The position numbers and the translations under genes are program-made. Below, in pieces: positions 10,300 to 22,264 of a stretch of 64,000 nt of DNA (positions within the stretch are counted from its first letter, which is position 1; every line of letters starts with the position of its first letter). Source of the DNA: Ligula intestinalis (taxonomy: Eukaryota > Platyhelminthes > Cestoda > Diphyllobothriidea > Diphyllobothriidae); the NCBI GenBank assembly GCA_036362985.1, contig JAYGXS010000009.1:20905670-20969669 (forward strand), written 5' to 3'. Under the pieces are notes generated by a model, which did no database searches, was not told the DNA's origin, and saw only the letters and a program-made list of their open reading frames with translations.

Positions 10300-12170
10300 C
10301 TCCCTTAACGGGCCGCGCGCTAAATGCGCTGGACCAACACGGAGGCTAGATCAGGCTACAGCAGGCGCTATTCGGGTCGGCGGCCGGATTCCTTGTAGCT
10401 GTGCCAAGCAGCCGCAGAATACCGACGAAACGCGCGTGTTTAATAGCACCAGCAGCAAAAAAGCCCTCTCCAACCTACACCACGGTCAAAAGGAGACATT
10501 TGCATGCAGGGTACCACAGACCTCTACCGCAGTTAACTCATCCACCAACCCCAAAGCACTGTCTGAAGAGACCAAACTACAGGGTTGAGCGAAACGGTTT
10601 ATGAAGGCAAACCGGACATCCTTCAGAATACTGACAACAAATGTGGAGATAGTAGCAGGTAGGGCATAAATGAAAACCAACTAGATGCTGTTTTAAGCTG
10701 AGATAATCAAAAAGGAACATTTCTGCTGTTGATGCAAGACAACCGCAGTAGATAAAGATGTACAGATGCCGACAAACAAATATAAAAGCGAGACAAAATT
10801 GTATGGATGAGCTGTGCTGTGAGTGGTTGCCGCATACACAAATTTTCTGCGCGCAAAGTACAGACCCGAAACTTGTACAGTACTGACTTGCTTCGAGGGA
10901 TTTGTATAAATAGATTGGCCGATATCCCTGCGACAGGGTGACTGACCGACTACCGTAGATTGGAAGACGATGCTGTCAGAAAGCGTGTTCACAGCCAGAC
11001 TATGGCTGTTTGATTTTAAACAAAGCCCGTGTTTGATTATTCGTCAGCCGGCCAGTACAGTCCTATAAATCACTCCACTACTCCTCCCCCAGGATGTCCT
11101 CCCAACAACATTAGACTACAATTCGCATTCACTTGTTAGGACATGTCTAGACACCCTCAAAAATCCTACTCCCATCACTGTTGTCCATTGGTTGTGTATA
11201 AACTGTCACTGCTCTACCGACACGCATTGGTCAAATGATGAATAATCGGAAGTGTACTTTTACCGACTCCCACTTCAGTGTTGTTTACGTGGACACCAAC
11301 GCAGAACCGACGGTAAGAAAAGGCAAAAAGGAAAAAACAAAGTTGACTAAAGATTTTAGGAGGTTTTTTACTGCATTTCGAAAGGTTCACCATTCAAAAT
11401 TCTAAGGCGTCACTACTCGTGAGAAAAAAAGAAATTATGCGACTGAAAATAATCAGTTTTAGAAGCAAAGGGAGCAAAAAGAGGGGTTTAACTTGTCCGG
11501 TCCGAAGCTCCTTAAGTAAACAGTTGGTTATTAAAAAACCGCCGGAGTTGAATGTGCATTTCAACAATGTTCCGGAGGGTTCCAAAGCATGTCCCAGAGG
11601 CTTCTGAAAGCAATACGGGACCGCCATACTCTCGCGTGAAATGTGTTCAAGTAAACTGCAACAATCAAGTTCCATAGAAATACTGGCAGTGTAGTCTAGT
11701 GAAAAAAATTCCGCATAAAATTACACTACAGAAGAAAGCGAACGCACACACATGCCACTGTTTTAACTTGCTATCAACAGTCAAAGCAATGTACGAGTCC
11801 TGGAGGTTTCGTCCGTCCTACCTGGGGATCCCTTCGTCAGACCGTAAGGTGACAAGCGAATCCGACTTGTTTCACCGCTGGATTTCGCAATTTGTATTTT
11901 ACATCGAAAAAACCTCGCTTTGTTTACAGGTCTGTCTCATCGGCACCCGACACGCTTTTTGACTGACCGCGCCAGCGGTGACATTTCTACGGGCAGTGAG
12001 GTCAACCGAGCGCCCTCGAAATTGACCACAATGATCACAGCGGCATCAGCCAGCCAGCCAGCCAACCAAAGGAATTGGGGTTACATTTAGGAGAGTCACC
12101 GCAGCGAGCGGGAACGAACCGCGCCATGGAGATGAGGGTCAAGTACATAGGGACTAGTAGAAGGCGACTG
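10300..12170. other. No recognisable gene or repeat
   Basis: Mixed-composition DNA with short open frames on both strands and no domain, splice pair or repeat copy that I could support. Confidence 0.4.
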
Positions 12171-12179
12171 CGGCTAAAG

Positions 12180-12500
12180 ACGTGCAATTAGTACTCTCTG
12201 CTTCATCTCTCAGCGTCGCAGGTTCGCCCGCGACGGGTCGACCGTCACTTCCTACGACGTTCACCACTGCGGGTCCCACAGCAAGGTGTGTGCAGGGACG
12301 GTGACTGACGCGTGATTTCGTTTATAGTGATGTTAGACTTTCACTGCAGCTATCACACTCTTCTCCTCTGTCGCCTGCGCCCGAATTTGATGTTGCCCTA
12401 CGACACTAACCTACTCACCGATTTCAAAGGGGCTCACCATGTGCCCGCCAGCAAGGTGGTGCAGTGACGGTGACTGGTGCGAGATTTCAGTTATCGTGAT
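12180..12500 (+). repeat. Dispersed repeat rep-C, copies 4 and 5 (tandem)
   Basis: Two adjacent partial copies: GGTCGACCGTCACTTCCTAC with GCAGGGACGGTGACTGACGC, then CAAGGTGGTGCAGTGACGGT with GACTGGTGCGAGATTTCAGT. Both continue into TTTATAGTGAT/TTATCGTGAT and TAGACTT blocks. Confidence 0.65.
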
Positions 12501-13054
12501 AATAGACTTGGCATCGGCAGTGGTTTCCTTGGTAGCGCACGAATGTTCTTATTCATAGTTACATGCCTATTCCCACGCTTCCTGTAAGAAAGAAACTTGG
12601 GGCTTTTTACATACGCTATCACTATCCCACCCTTATGCTAACCATAGCACTAACCCTAACCATAACCCTAACAGAAATTCATTGCGTAGGCATTGAAATA
12701 TAAATAAGAACATTCCTGCGCTACTGAGGAAACTCTTGCCCGCCGCATCTATCACATTCCTTCTACACCTGCGCCTAATGTCTTGACCAAGTTAAGAAAA
12801 CCGGCGACACGAGACGATGAAGGTGCCTGATAAGGCGCGTGTCGGCACCTAGTTGCGCTACAACGACCGCGTGTGTAGCATTTCCTAGGGGAAGGGGTAC
12901 ATCCCCAAGAACGTCTGCCATGCCCTAATCCAGCCCCCCCCCCTCCGGTGTTGGTCCAGCGCATCAACTGCATGGCAAACTTCCAACATGCGAACTGTCT
13001 TCATTATCATTCTTTGATCCCAACTCCAGGCCATAGTTTATTAAGGATTTGAAA

Positions 13055-13165
13055 CGTGACAGTTCGACCGTCGCTATCGGCCATGTCCACCCCTAGTACG
13101 CTGAGCGAGGGGGCAGATGACCTGCACAGCATCTACCGCACTCTCACTCCTCGTCCAAAGGTGCC
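13055..13165 (+). repeat. Dispersed repeat rep-C, copy 6 (partial)
   Basis: CAGTTCGACCGTCGCTATCG, GCCATGTCCACCCC and GCATCTACCGCACTCTCACT blocks. Confidence 0.6.
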
Positions 13166-13202
13166 AAGTATCATAACAAAATCAACGAGTCTTTCCTGCG
13201 AC

Positions 13203-13250
13203 TCTCCCTGATGATAGGTTCGAGTGCAAATCCGAAACGTCAGATCGATA
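13203..13250 (+). ncRNA. Hammerhead-like motif H2
   Basis: CTGATGA at 13208-13214, 19 nt, GAAA at 13234-13237, then CGTC (C-G helix III pair). The flank is GATCGATAAAC then TTGTTTCAGTGATCGGAC, aligning with H1, H4 and H7. Helix I pairing is weak, so this copy is probably inactive. It lies 50 bp from a Penelope RT fragment on the opposite strand. Confidence 0.55.
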
Positions 13251-13298
13251 AACTTCTTGTTTCAGTGATCGGACGCAGGCGTCTGACCTGAGCAGCTT

Positions 13299-13529
13299 TT
13301 AAATGAAGGACCTCAAGTGCCGTTTAAGGAAATCGATAAAATTCCTTATTTTCAGTTTTCTGTTCGCCTTTTTATAGGTCTTGCATACGGCCAACTGCGA
13401 AATGTTAGGGTACGGAGGTAAAAGTGACGTCACGACGAAACATACCATCACTTCGTCATCTGTAATTCGAATACCCTCAACTGAGTGCACGGTTGTTTTA
13501 GAGCCTTCTCTCGATATGCAAATATGCAT
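13299..13529 (-). pseudogene. Penelope-like element RT fragment
   Basis: The minus-strand frame reads GIRITDDEVMVCF followed by VTSLL, matching the stretch around catalytic motif A of Penelope RTs (typically ...DDEVMVSFDVTSLF). LKIRNFIDFLKRHL further on fits the next conserved helix. The catalytic Asp of motif A is replaced by Val and the block between is scrambled, so this is a dead fragment of about 76 codons. The same motif at 63.3 kb reads GITISDDEVMVSFDV, which supports the assignment internally. Confidence 0.75.
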
Positions 13530-13539
13530 TCAGTCGAAG

Positions 13540-16310
13540 TGATTACAAGCCAGTTTGCTAAGAATAGACTATAGGTATCACCAAAGGAAACCTTAACTCC
13601 AAAGTCATATTTAACAGGGCTAGTGTTAAAAGGAAAGCTTTCCCTTTCACATGTAAGTATTGTATATTCACCTTATAACACACTTCAAGAGGGAGTAAAC
13701 GTTATAATCAATGAAAAGCTTCTTTATTATTACTATGTTTCTGTGGTATCTAAGTATCTACTACGTAGACAGTTCCGTTTAAGTTACTTTTCAATAATTC
13801 GGAAGAATTATTAACCGTAGACTAAATGGGTATTGTTATTTGCTATCGCTATATGCAAAAGAAATATTTTTTTACATTACTACCGTTTGTGCATTACGGG
13901 GTTTTTGAGGTTATGTGATCCACTAGGGTGATATTGAAAAGCTACCAACCAATTTTGCTCAGTCGTCGATCTGAGTCGGACGTTTGATTTGTGTATCTCT
14001 AGATAAACACCGAATTGCGTCGCAGCGGGTTTTAGAGAAAACTATCATCTCTCTAGGGCAGACCTTATGGCAGACTAGCAGGGTGTTTTCGGCAATCTAT
14101 CTGACAAGGCAATTTGGGAGACTAATTTAAGCCCCACCAGCGTCAAACACTGAACGGACAAGAACAGCTGTCTGCAGCCAGCCAGCCAGCCAACCAGTCG
14201 ACTGCAAGCATCACCACCACCACCGTCCCCACCACCATCACATCGAATGGTAAATATTCAGAGGCGAAGGCAGCCGCTAGAACACACGTAAACACATACA
14301 CACAGAGCGCAATAATTTACCGTCTAAAACCGCTCACGCTGCATGTGGTCGACCAAATAGTGACGCACAAACACAGATAGAACTCATACGTCCTCAAAGG
14401 GCTGAGCGACTTTCACCTCAAATTATCCGCGTCCAACTGTGGGGCAGATAAGACACGGCAAAACGAGAAGGAAAAGGAGGTGAGGAATTCAGGATCGATT
14501 TCACCACCAGACCGCCCTCAGAAACAGAATGCAAGATTGGTTTTCTAAAGCTCAAAGAGAGGTGTGGGTACGATGAAGATGATGAAGAAGAAGGCGGTGA
14601 CAGTCGATGCAGTAGGAAGCTTTTGTTGCACCCCTGTTGGGGGAGAGACATCGAGGTCGCACACAATGGTGTGGTCACATTTTTGACGCCGATGGCAATT
14701 CTGTTCGCAAATATGACAACTCTGAAGTAGGCTTACATACGGCAAATTGTGATTGAACCTCATATGCAAGTTGAGCAGACGAAAACAATTTTCTCTTTTG
14801 CCTGACTAGAGTTCGACGCGGCACAAAAGGTACTGTGTCTGTTGCTGGTGAGGGGGCGGTACCGCTTGAATACGCTCATCTCTTGCTCTCCCTCTTGTTC
14901 GTTCGACGTGCTCTATGAGATATTTAAGGCAGAGCGTTCTCTCTGCTATCTAAGCAGGCAAACTACCCTTTGCCATAGCAGTCGAATGAACAGGCTTTCA
15001 GGACGTGCCCATGTGAAAATTTGAAGTCAGGGAATTGCAGTAACAGTTAAACCAGACACTATAGCTCCAGTAAAACATGCTTTGCTCTCGCTTTCTTTCC
15101 CCATTCCTCCCTCTCCCCCGCCTCGACTTCCGGACTGGAACCGAAGACATTTCAATCTGACAGATACCTGTGTGAGATCATCAAAGAGACCGGCTGCGGC
15201 AGGAGGCAGTTCTGCTGATTTGTGTGATAACCGAAAGTTTGAAGAAAGCCAAAGGCCAGTCCTGGGAAACATATGTAACTGAATACAAGTCCAGGGTGTC
15301 TGAAGTCGGGGATGCAACAGGCCCACACATTTAAACGCACATGCCTTAACTCAGAATTGGATTACAAACTATGTTAATAATAATAACTATGAGTGGTGTT
15401 CAGAGGCTGTGGCCTGCGCTTCAGGCTCCGGTTAGACATGATTGGCATTCAAAAAAGGTAGACCATGCCGCCGTGACATGCATGCTACAGACCGTAAATG
15501 TTTATGCTCTCATTAATAAATTCACGAGACAGGGATTGTTTACGTCGGTATCCCCAGGGCACAGGATGGTCTTTACTGTGCCTCTAGCAGAATAGCTGGA
15601 GCATGAAGGCTGTCGCCTGCGGCATAACAAACAGAACACACACACACAGAGGAGGACGACCAAAACGTGCCTCTGAGAGAGACAATTGGTTCGTTTTTTG
15701 CCATTTCCATGAAAACGGCCTATGGTTAGATAGAAGGCATTTGCATGCTGTATACGAACAAGGGTGCGCGTGCTGTCTTGAATGACAAAAAGCACACAGC
15801 CACTAGAAGTAATAGCTCAGAAATCTCATCCTTCGCGCTCGGGAGCCTGTCAAGCCGATTCGCCCCCTGAATAATTTTCAGGTGTAGCAACAGAAAACCC
15901 TCTTGTGAACTATTATGCGCATCCCGAAGGCTTGACATCATGTATTTCCTTGCGATAGTGTTGGGTTGGAGACGGGTGGTCTTGAGTTAGATTCCATGTC
16001 CTGAGCGTAATCCCATCTCTAACCCTAATAAGACTGCTCATATTACGGGGAGGAGTCCGTATTCCAGTGTCCTAACCAGCGCTGCTTGCAATGATTACGC
16101 TTCCGGATAAAACCGGGTAGTGCGGACACTTACTGAATCCCCGAAGGCCAGTGCCAACCCTGCGCAGGACTGGTTCGAGCCAGGAAATCAACGATACTGT
16201 GATGTGAGATACTGGTCAAAGGTACCCGTTCGAACGGCGAGTCTGTATGTGTCAATGGGAAGCCTCGAGACAAGTGTCTATCGCGTCCAGTTGTGATGCG
16301 TTGGCGGCTG
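13540..16310. other. No recognisable gene
   Basis: AT-rich at the start, then mixed composition. Short CAGC and CAC tandem patches lie near 14175-14230. No open frame has a recognisable domain and no repeat copy was identified. Confidence 0.4.
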
Positions 16311-16317
16311 CCCAATT

Positions 16318-16790
16318 AATCTGCTCACGCCTCACTGCTTAGCTATAATCAGTCATCAAGGCGACAAAATAGAATTTAACTGGTTACCATGCTTTGGTGG
16401 TTTTTCAAACAGCGAATTCAAAGAAGTCAAATTCTAGGCGGCTTTCAAACTACTCAGCACACGTCTCACTGCCTCAATGTAGCTTAGACATGGTCAATTC
16501 CAGTCCTCCTCATTGTTTCTGCTGCTGCTGCTTCGTGTTCCATCAGTTGTGTCAACCAAAGCGACAACATAGAATTTAGTTGGTAGCTATGCTTTTGCGG
16601 TTTCCCAAACAGAGAGGCCCCATTTGAGGCGGCTGTCCGACTACTCTGCTCACGTCTTACTGTCCCAATGCAGCTTAGACATTATCAATTCCATTCCTCT
16701 TCCTCCTCCTTACTGCTTATGCTGCTACTGCTGCCTCCTATTCAGTCAGCTGTATCACCCAAAGCTAAAACATAGAATTTGTCTGGCAGG
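16318..16790 (+). repeat. Tandem duplication, about 200-bp unit, roughly 2.3 copies
   Basis: CGACAAAATAGAATTTAACTGG (from 16357), CGACAACATAGAATTTAGTTGG (from 16557) and CTAAAACATAGAATTTGTCTGG (from about 16760) begin successive units. The interior matches through AAACAG, CTCACGTCT and CAGCTTAGACAT. Function unknown. Confidence 0.8.
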
Positions 16791-17539
16791 AGTCCTGGGA
16801 AGAGATGATGATGGCCGTCTCAGGTAGCCCCAGCGAAGAGACAACAACCGTTTGTTACACAATCCTCCCCCTCTACACACGCAAGTTTCCCCGAGAGTCC
16901 GTCCAAGGCCATTGCAACACACACACACACATCCGAGGGAGGGGATGGAATGAAAACAAGACATTCGAAAAGCCCACACACGCACACACGACGAGGGGGA
17001 GGAGGGCTGTCAGCCTTGAGGCAGGCAAGGCCGGTGAACGGCGCGCGTATGGGAGACCAAGTGGCCAGTAGTGTGGCTAACCCAGCTTCCGACCCTGTAC
17101 GCGTCTCAAATCCAGAATAGCTGCGTCAGCCAGCCGGCTGGTTGGCCTGCTTTGGGGTGCGTTGGACAAATACACACACGGAACAGCAGTAACAGTTTTT
17201 CTCGCTGACAGGCGGGGCGGCAGTGTGGTCAGAGGAGCTGGCAGTAGCAAGCAGATAAAACGACTGTGTCCCAGGGTGTGCAGAAGGTCTTAAAGTCCCT
17301 CGATTCGCAGCCGAGTGCTGGAGTATTCACGCAATTCGACATCGAAGTAAGATCATCCATCCTCCGCAGATTGCCAGCAAACAAGGGGTAAGGGGAAAAA
17401 ACATCGAGTGCGGACTAACTGGGGGCGAGGTCCTTCATTTAAGGGACTTGATAGTCCATCTCGGTGGGACCGAAGTAAGTTCCAAACGAAACATAACAGG
17501 GCGGAAAACAATCGGGCCACTGACAGATTGGCATTGCCG

Positions 17540-17700
17540 ACAAAGACAAGGGAGACTGAAATGGCCATTTCCGGCTTATTAGCCATCATCAGCCAGTCAC
17601 CCCCGACGCTAGAACCCGCAACCTATTGATGAGAAGTTCAACGCTCCAACCCACTGCATCACGGACTCATTGCCTTGCCGGTTTCAATTGGAACTATAAA
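17540..17700 (-). repeat. tRNA-derived SINE, family B, copy 1
   Basis: On the minus strand there is a degenerate tRNA-like head (B box region near 17610-17630), then the body GATGATGGCTAATAAGCCGG and AAATGGCCATTTCAGTCTCC, ending CTTGTCTTTGTCGG. The body is shared with copies at 23.6, 32.0, 34.1, 35.0 and 41.5 kb. Confidence 0.7.
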
Positions 17701-19560
17701 CAATAGCAGATGAGCGCTCACGAATCGGTTACGGCGACCCACTCTTCTGACAACCGGAATCAAGGCTGGCTGCCTCGACGCAGTCTTTGTGGGAATCCGA
17801 GGAATTTTGCAGGTGTGACACGTCGCATCTGGCCTACAGGACTAAACTGCGGTCATGCTACCGCTCTGTATATCAGCAGAGACTAGAATGCAGCAACGGA
17901 AACCGTCAAGTTTGTTCGATCATACTCCAGAAAGTTTTCTGGCGTCCTCAGATGCGAGAGGGGGAGGCAAATTCATGTTAGAGGCTATATGACAGGACCT
18001 CAGAGACGCTCAAGCTATTCGAAAGTGTTTGGTCAGGGGCTGGGCAGCCCGACCAACGCTAGAGTCTAATGAGACGGTCATTTCCTGCATGTCAAAGCGT
18101 GTCAGGTAGACAGAACCATTGGTCTTTTTTCCAGTGAACTCTTCTATGCGGACATTTTCCTATTTGAAACGAAGTCCACGCTTGGTAGCAGGGCCGATTT
18201 TAGTCCATGCCACCGACGAAGGGAAGTTAGGAGCAAATAAACCACTGCTCACAATTTGCGTTAAATAACTAGAGTTCCCGTAGAATATCGCTAATCCGCC
18301 GCCAAGACGGAATACAGCGCGCTACCTCGAACTGATAGTACTGGAAAAATCGGCCGCAGTCTGATGATTCGATCAAGCCTTCCGTCCGCCAGAGGATTAG
18401 GTCGTTCGCGACTCATTTCCCACACCCCTCAAATCTGGCCTCAGTGCTGTAGAAGTCAGCTGAAAAAGATCAGGTTTGCAGATCTGGGATAATGGAGCCC
18501 CAAGGCTACACAGATGCATAACACGAAAGCCTACTGACCACAGAGAGACTCCAGAGCAACCGGTTTTTGAGTACAACTCACACAGTCGCAGTGGCTCGCG
18601 ATACTGTGAGCACTGAATTCAGCCACCCCCACCCTATCGATGACAGTTGCCACACAAACAAGTCGGTAGCAAAGAACATGCTTCTCTCGCTTCACAGTCC
18701 ACAACTTCTCTCTCCGGACCCGTTTATCTGAATCCATTAATGGGTTCATTTTCAGCCTGCGCTAAAAGCCAGCGATGTGGGCCATTCGTAGTAAGGAGTA
18801 AGGGCTCTTGTGGGCTGGAATAGGTTATATGCCGAGCCCTCCGGAAAGGCAGGAAGCAGGAGGTATTGAGCTACATTTCTAGATGGATACCGTTAGTCCC
18901 GTGTCCTAACAATAGCACGCATCCTAACCCTAACCTTAATCCAAAACTTTGGCGCCGCAAACCCGATCGGCCTGTCCTGCTAGACGAGTGAGGGAGACAT
19001 AAACTATCTGAATTTGCTTGAGGCAATTGTGAAAACATCGTGACTGTAGAACCAGTCTCCGAGGGTCTGGCCTTGCGCGCGCCCTCCGGGTTCGCATGGC
19101 ATCCACACATCCAACTACCACATAGACCTCCATGGTCATATGCGTGTGGATTCAGGGCCACCCACCGTTTACGCATGAATCCTACGATGCTGTTTGCCAG
19201 TGTCGGTGATGACGAGCAAACTACTAGCTTGAGGCAAAAGTGCTGCAGCACTTGCGACGAACGTTACTTTGGCATGCCTTTTTGTTCACGTTTTTGCACA
19301 TACTTACACCTTCTTTTGATGCTTTTATACAAATTGACGCTTTTTTATGAGACTTTCTGTACAAAACGTTCCAATCGCAACTTCTTTCGTACAGACGTTT
19401 TCACTTAAAAACTAGCCTTGACTCCTGATATGTTATTGGTCCTGTGGAGCGGGACACATTTGCCGTACAACAAGCCGTCTATAAACGAGAGTGTGCGCGA
19501 ACACATGTCCACCCGGCTGGATAAATGTGAAAGTGGGTAGATATCGGGTTCTTTTCTCGC
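17700..19560. other. No recognisable gene
   Basis: Includes a very short telomere-like patch (CCTAACCCTAACC near 18912). No domain-bearing frame was found. Confidence 0.4.
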
Positions 19561-19894
19561 AAACCTTGTCGATATGATTCACAGGGTCGATCCAAACGAA
19601 AACACCAGCCAATCGGTGTTAGAAACAGCCGACAAAGTGGCTATACGGCTAGGGAATACAGTGCCTTGTTGTCAGAAGACGCTAATACGGGCATTTTCTC
19701 TTCCGTGGCCGACACCAACTTCAGATGGTGATCGCATGCTTTGGATAAAAATTTGCTCCGAATCCGCTTTCGTTAATATTGGAAAAGAGGGCTTTAAACT
19801 AGCGAAGTTGCAAAGGAGATTACCCATTTCGAAGGGGGAGGGACCGTCAACGGCACAACCAACTTTCATTGGCACACGCGGAGCAGAGAGTGAG

Positions 19895-20005
19895 TTAGAT
19901 GCAGTGCAAGTCTACTCTTTCTACAATCCACCGTCCCTGCAGCACCCTGCTGTGGAGCACACGGCGGACCTCGTCAAAACCAACAATCAAATTGTTAGAC
20001 GGTAT
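19895..20005 (-). repeat. Dispersed repeat rep-C, copy 7 (partial)
   Basis: GATGCAGTGCAAGTCTACTC and CTGTGGAGCACACGGCGGAC correspond to the reverse-oriented rep-C at 21.75-21.84 and 41.95-42.06 kb. The 145-codon frame over it (19574-20011) has no recognisable domain. Confidence 0.5.
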
Positions 20006-20181
20006 GGCTAGCATTGTCTGTCACTGCAACTGCCTTAAGATGATACAGTGAAATAGATGCTTCACGACTCGACATCACTTTACATTCCCCTGCAAGCCAC
20101 CGACCGTTGGGCCAACCTCGAGAGGCTAATTGCAACAGTCAAGGTAGGCTAGACGCAGGAATCTAATTCGCGGGAGATGTC

Positions 20182-20281
20182 NNNNNNNNNNNNNNNNNNN
20201 NNNNNNNNNNNNNNNNNNNNNNNNNNNNNNNNNNNNNNNNNNNNNNNNNNNNNNNNNNNNNNNNNNNNNNNNNNNNNNNNN
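20182..20281. other. Assembly gap (100 N)
   Basis: Exactly 100 N, the usual placeholder for a gap of unknown size. The Penelope element on its right side is therefore truncated by the assembly and not necessarily in the genome. Confidence 1.
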
Positions 20282-20584
20282 TGTTCATGTAACTATGCAC
20301 GCCAAACTGAACGCATGCTGGGATTACACATACATAAACACAAGTTGGCCGTACGAAGAGGCGACGAATTATCACAAGTTGCAGCTCATACCTATGCAAT
20401 AGGCCATGCATTTACGTTCGCTGCCCTCAAAGTACTCGCTCGAGCCGGAAGCAAAACGAGCCAAGAATTGCTAGAAAATTGGTCCACTGACGGGAATTCA
20501 CTTAACCGATGTATCGAATTGGCGCTGGCATACACAGCTTTTCACAGCCAAGTGCAGTCACGCCCAGATGGCCATCACAGTTAA
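20282..20584 (+). pseudogene. Penelope-like element, GIY-YIG endonuclease C-terminus
   Basis: The frame leaving the gap reads C-S-C-N-Y-A-R-Q-T, then H-K-H-K-L-A-V, H-T-Y-A-I-G-H and S-L-N-R-C-I-E-L, ending at TAA 20582-20584. This is the GIY-YIG nuclease domain that sits C-terminal to the reverse transcriptase in Penelope-like elements, with the typical Cys, H-x-H and NR blocks. The GIY-like YVG is altered to YAR and the expected catalytic Arg region reads LGLHIH, while the catalytic Glu in the ELLENW block is kept. About 100 codons are open without a stop. The reverse transcriptase would lie inside or beyond the gap; none is visible to the left. A hammerhead-like motif follows on the same strand at 20754. 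Confidence 0.85.
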
Positions 20585-20753
20585 TTGGTCCACATCCTCG
20601 ATAATTTCCCCCAGTTTAGTTACTGACGTCCTGATGAACGTTGACATGACTGATGTCCACCTTTTTCACCACTGTTTCTTACCCCTTACGAACTGACGAC
20701 CCCTGACAGTTCATTGGTGTGCTCACACTATAATTAGCTTCCTTTTCGTTTCT

Positions 20754-20810
20754 GTTTCTTACCTCTGAAGATAGACTCCTGTAGGAGTTCGAAAGCTCAG
20801 GATAAGAAAC
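20754..20810 (+). ncRNA. Hammerhead-like ribozyme H3, best-formed copy
   Basis: Helix I: GTTTCTTACCT (20754-20764) pairs with AGGATAAGAAAC (20799-20810) over 11 bp with one bulged A. Core: CTGAAGA 20765-20771 (position 7 is free in hammerheads), then a 19-nt arm in which GACTCC pairs with GGAG-TTC around a TGTA loop with one bulge. GAAA is at 20791-20794. Helix III is A-U and G-C with no loop, then C at 20798 as the predicted cleavage nucleotide. Two unpaired bases between A9 and stem II depart from the textbook core. It lies 169 nt past the GIY-YIG stop, on the same strand. A degenerate duplicate of the left half begins near 20670. Confidence 0.75.
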
Positions 20811-21639
20811 GAATTGATCCGGTGCTCGACCATCCTTCTTCTTTATCCAGGAAGTGATATGTACGTCTACGATACAGCCGGCAGTTCGTTTGCTGTACCG
20901 AACGGGGAGACGACCACCACCTTAGGGGAGAGGCAGACGGTGGTGGCTTGCGTCGAAGGACTGTCTTGCGCAGGTCATACACCCCTCCATTCCCAGCACG
21001 CTCCGGTAACAAGACTGTATCCACGCAACCGGGGCATGAAATCAAATGGTCGATTATTCCACCAGTCGTGATAGCTACTTGTAACGATCTGACCAGGTCG
21101 CACACCCGGATATTCATACCCATAGGAGCCGTTAGTAAAAGCCACATTGAATAACAGTGAGCACAAGTAGGAACTAGATCCAAAACGGGCTATGCTAGCA
21201 TCTGGAAAGTTGCCAAACCAAAAAACTTTCTGCTTCATCACATCCTGCTCCAGAAAAAGATGAAGTGTAGACGACGGGATATGCAGCAGTAGGCAGAAGT
21301 AAGCTCAGTATATTTAAGGGTAGTAGGCATTGATTTCGAAGATCAGGTCTTTTCTTCCGTCTTACAAGCGTTCTTTATATCACACTTACTTATACCTTCC
21401 GCATACAGCTTCTATACTACATGGGTATTGCGAGTCTGAGACTATCAAGGTTTATCATGACTGAGAAGGCTGCTGGCTGACGCATTTGCCAGACAATGTG
21501 TGTTATGTGTGCAGTAGCTGATGAACGGACTGGGAGTCAGACGGTGCCGGCACCTTCTAATCCCCTGATTGTGTTAATGTGGTATGCGTGTGAAGGGTAC
21601 CAGTTCGTAGTTCGGCGCGCGCAGACAGGTTTGCCGGCC

Positions 21640-21840
21640 CTGTCAGCCACTGCGCCTGGTCCGCTTGCGGTCTTCTTGATTCTGTCTTGACACTGGGCAT
21701 GGGTAAGTGAGGGAAAAGAGAGTGCGGTAGATGCGTCGCAAGTCAACTATCGCTCAAAATTAATTCACGCGCAAGTCACCGTCTACGCACCACCCTGTTG
21801 TAGAGTATACGATGAACACAGTCAAAATCGACGGTTGAAC
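21640..21840 (-). repeat. Dispersed repeat rep-C, copy 8
   Basis: TTGATTCTGTCTTGACACTGG, GAGTGCGGTAGATGCGTCGC and GTCAAAATCGACGGTTGAAC in reverse orientation. Confidence 0.65.
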
Positions 21841-22019
21841 AATTACTTATACCGTAAGGAGTCAGAAAGTGCGTGGAAAGGCCACTCGAAAGAGAAAAAA
21901 TAGGCGGCAATAAAAATGCGTACATCGAACGCCACGGGGACTAGCAGTAACTGGGAGACGTTAAGAGGACGGCGGTGAGGCATGCGATGTAAATTAAACT
22001 GTGCGAAACCAATAAGCTG

Positions 22020-22210
22020 ACAGCTCGATCGTCCGCCTTGTGCCCCACATTATGGCGTACGCAGGGACGGTGGCTTACGCATGAATTATTCTAGATTGAT
22101 AACAGGCTTGCGCTGCACCTACTGCACTGTCTCTATCCTCAAACACCTGAGTCCGATGCCAAGGCAGAGCGTCAAGGAGATCTGAGGTGGGGTCGGACTC
22201 AGTGGCTTAC
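22020..22210 (+). repeat. Dispersed repeat rep-C, copy 9
   Basis: ACGCAGGGACGGTGGCTTAC, GCATGAATTATTCTAGATTG, CTACTGCACTGTCTCTATCC and GCGTCAAGGAGATCTGAGG in order. It runs directly into hammerhead-like motif H4. Confidence 0.65.
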
Positions 22211-22218
22211 AAGGCTAC

Positions 22219-22264
22219 TCAGGTCTCTGATGACGAATCCGCGACGGATATCGAAACGTCAGGC
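22219..22264 (+). ncRNA. Hammerhead-like motif H4
   Basis: CTGATGA at 22227-22233, one extra C, then GAATCCG-CGA-CGGAT(A)TC forming a 7-bp stem II with one bulge. GAAA is at 22253-22256, then CGTC ending at 22260. Helix I: GTCT (22223-22226) pairs with AGGC (22261-22264), allowing one G-U. The downstream flank TTGTCCCAGCGATCGAGTC matches the other copies. Confidence 0.65.

Noticed and set aside
19574..20011. 145-codon plus-strand open frame next to the gap
   Set aside because: Its 3' third is rep-C and the rest has no recognisable domain; not the missing Penelope RT.
20620..20720. A second hammerhead upstream of H3 (CTGATGA at about 20632 and CTGACGA at about 20692)
   Set aside because: No GAAA box at the right distance from either; the second may be a degenerate duplicate of H3 but cannot fold the core.
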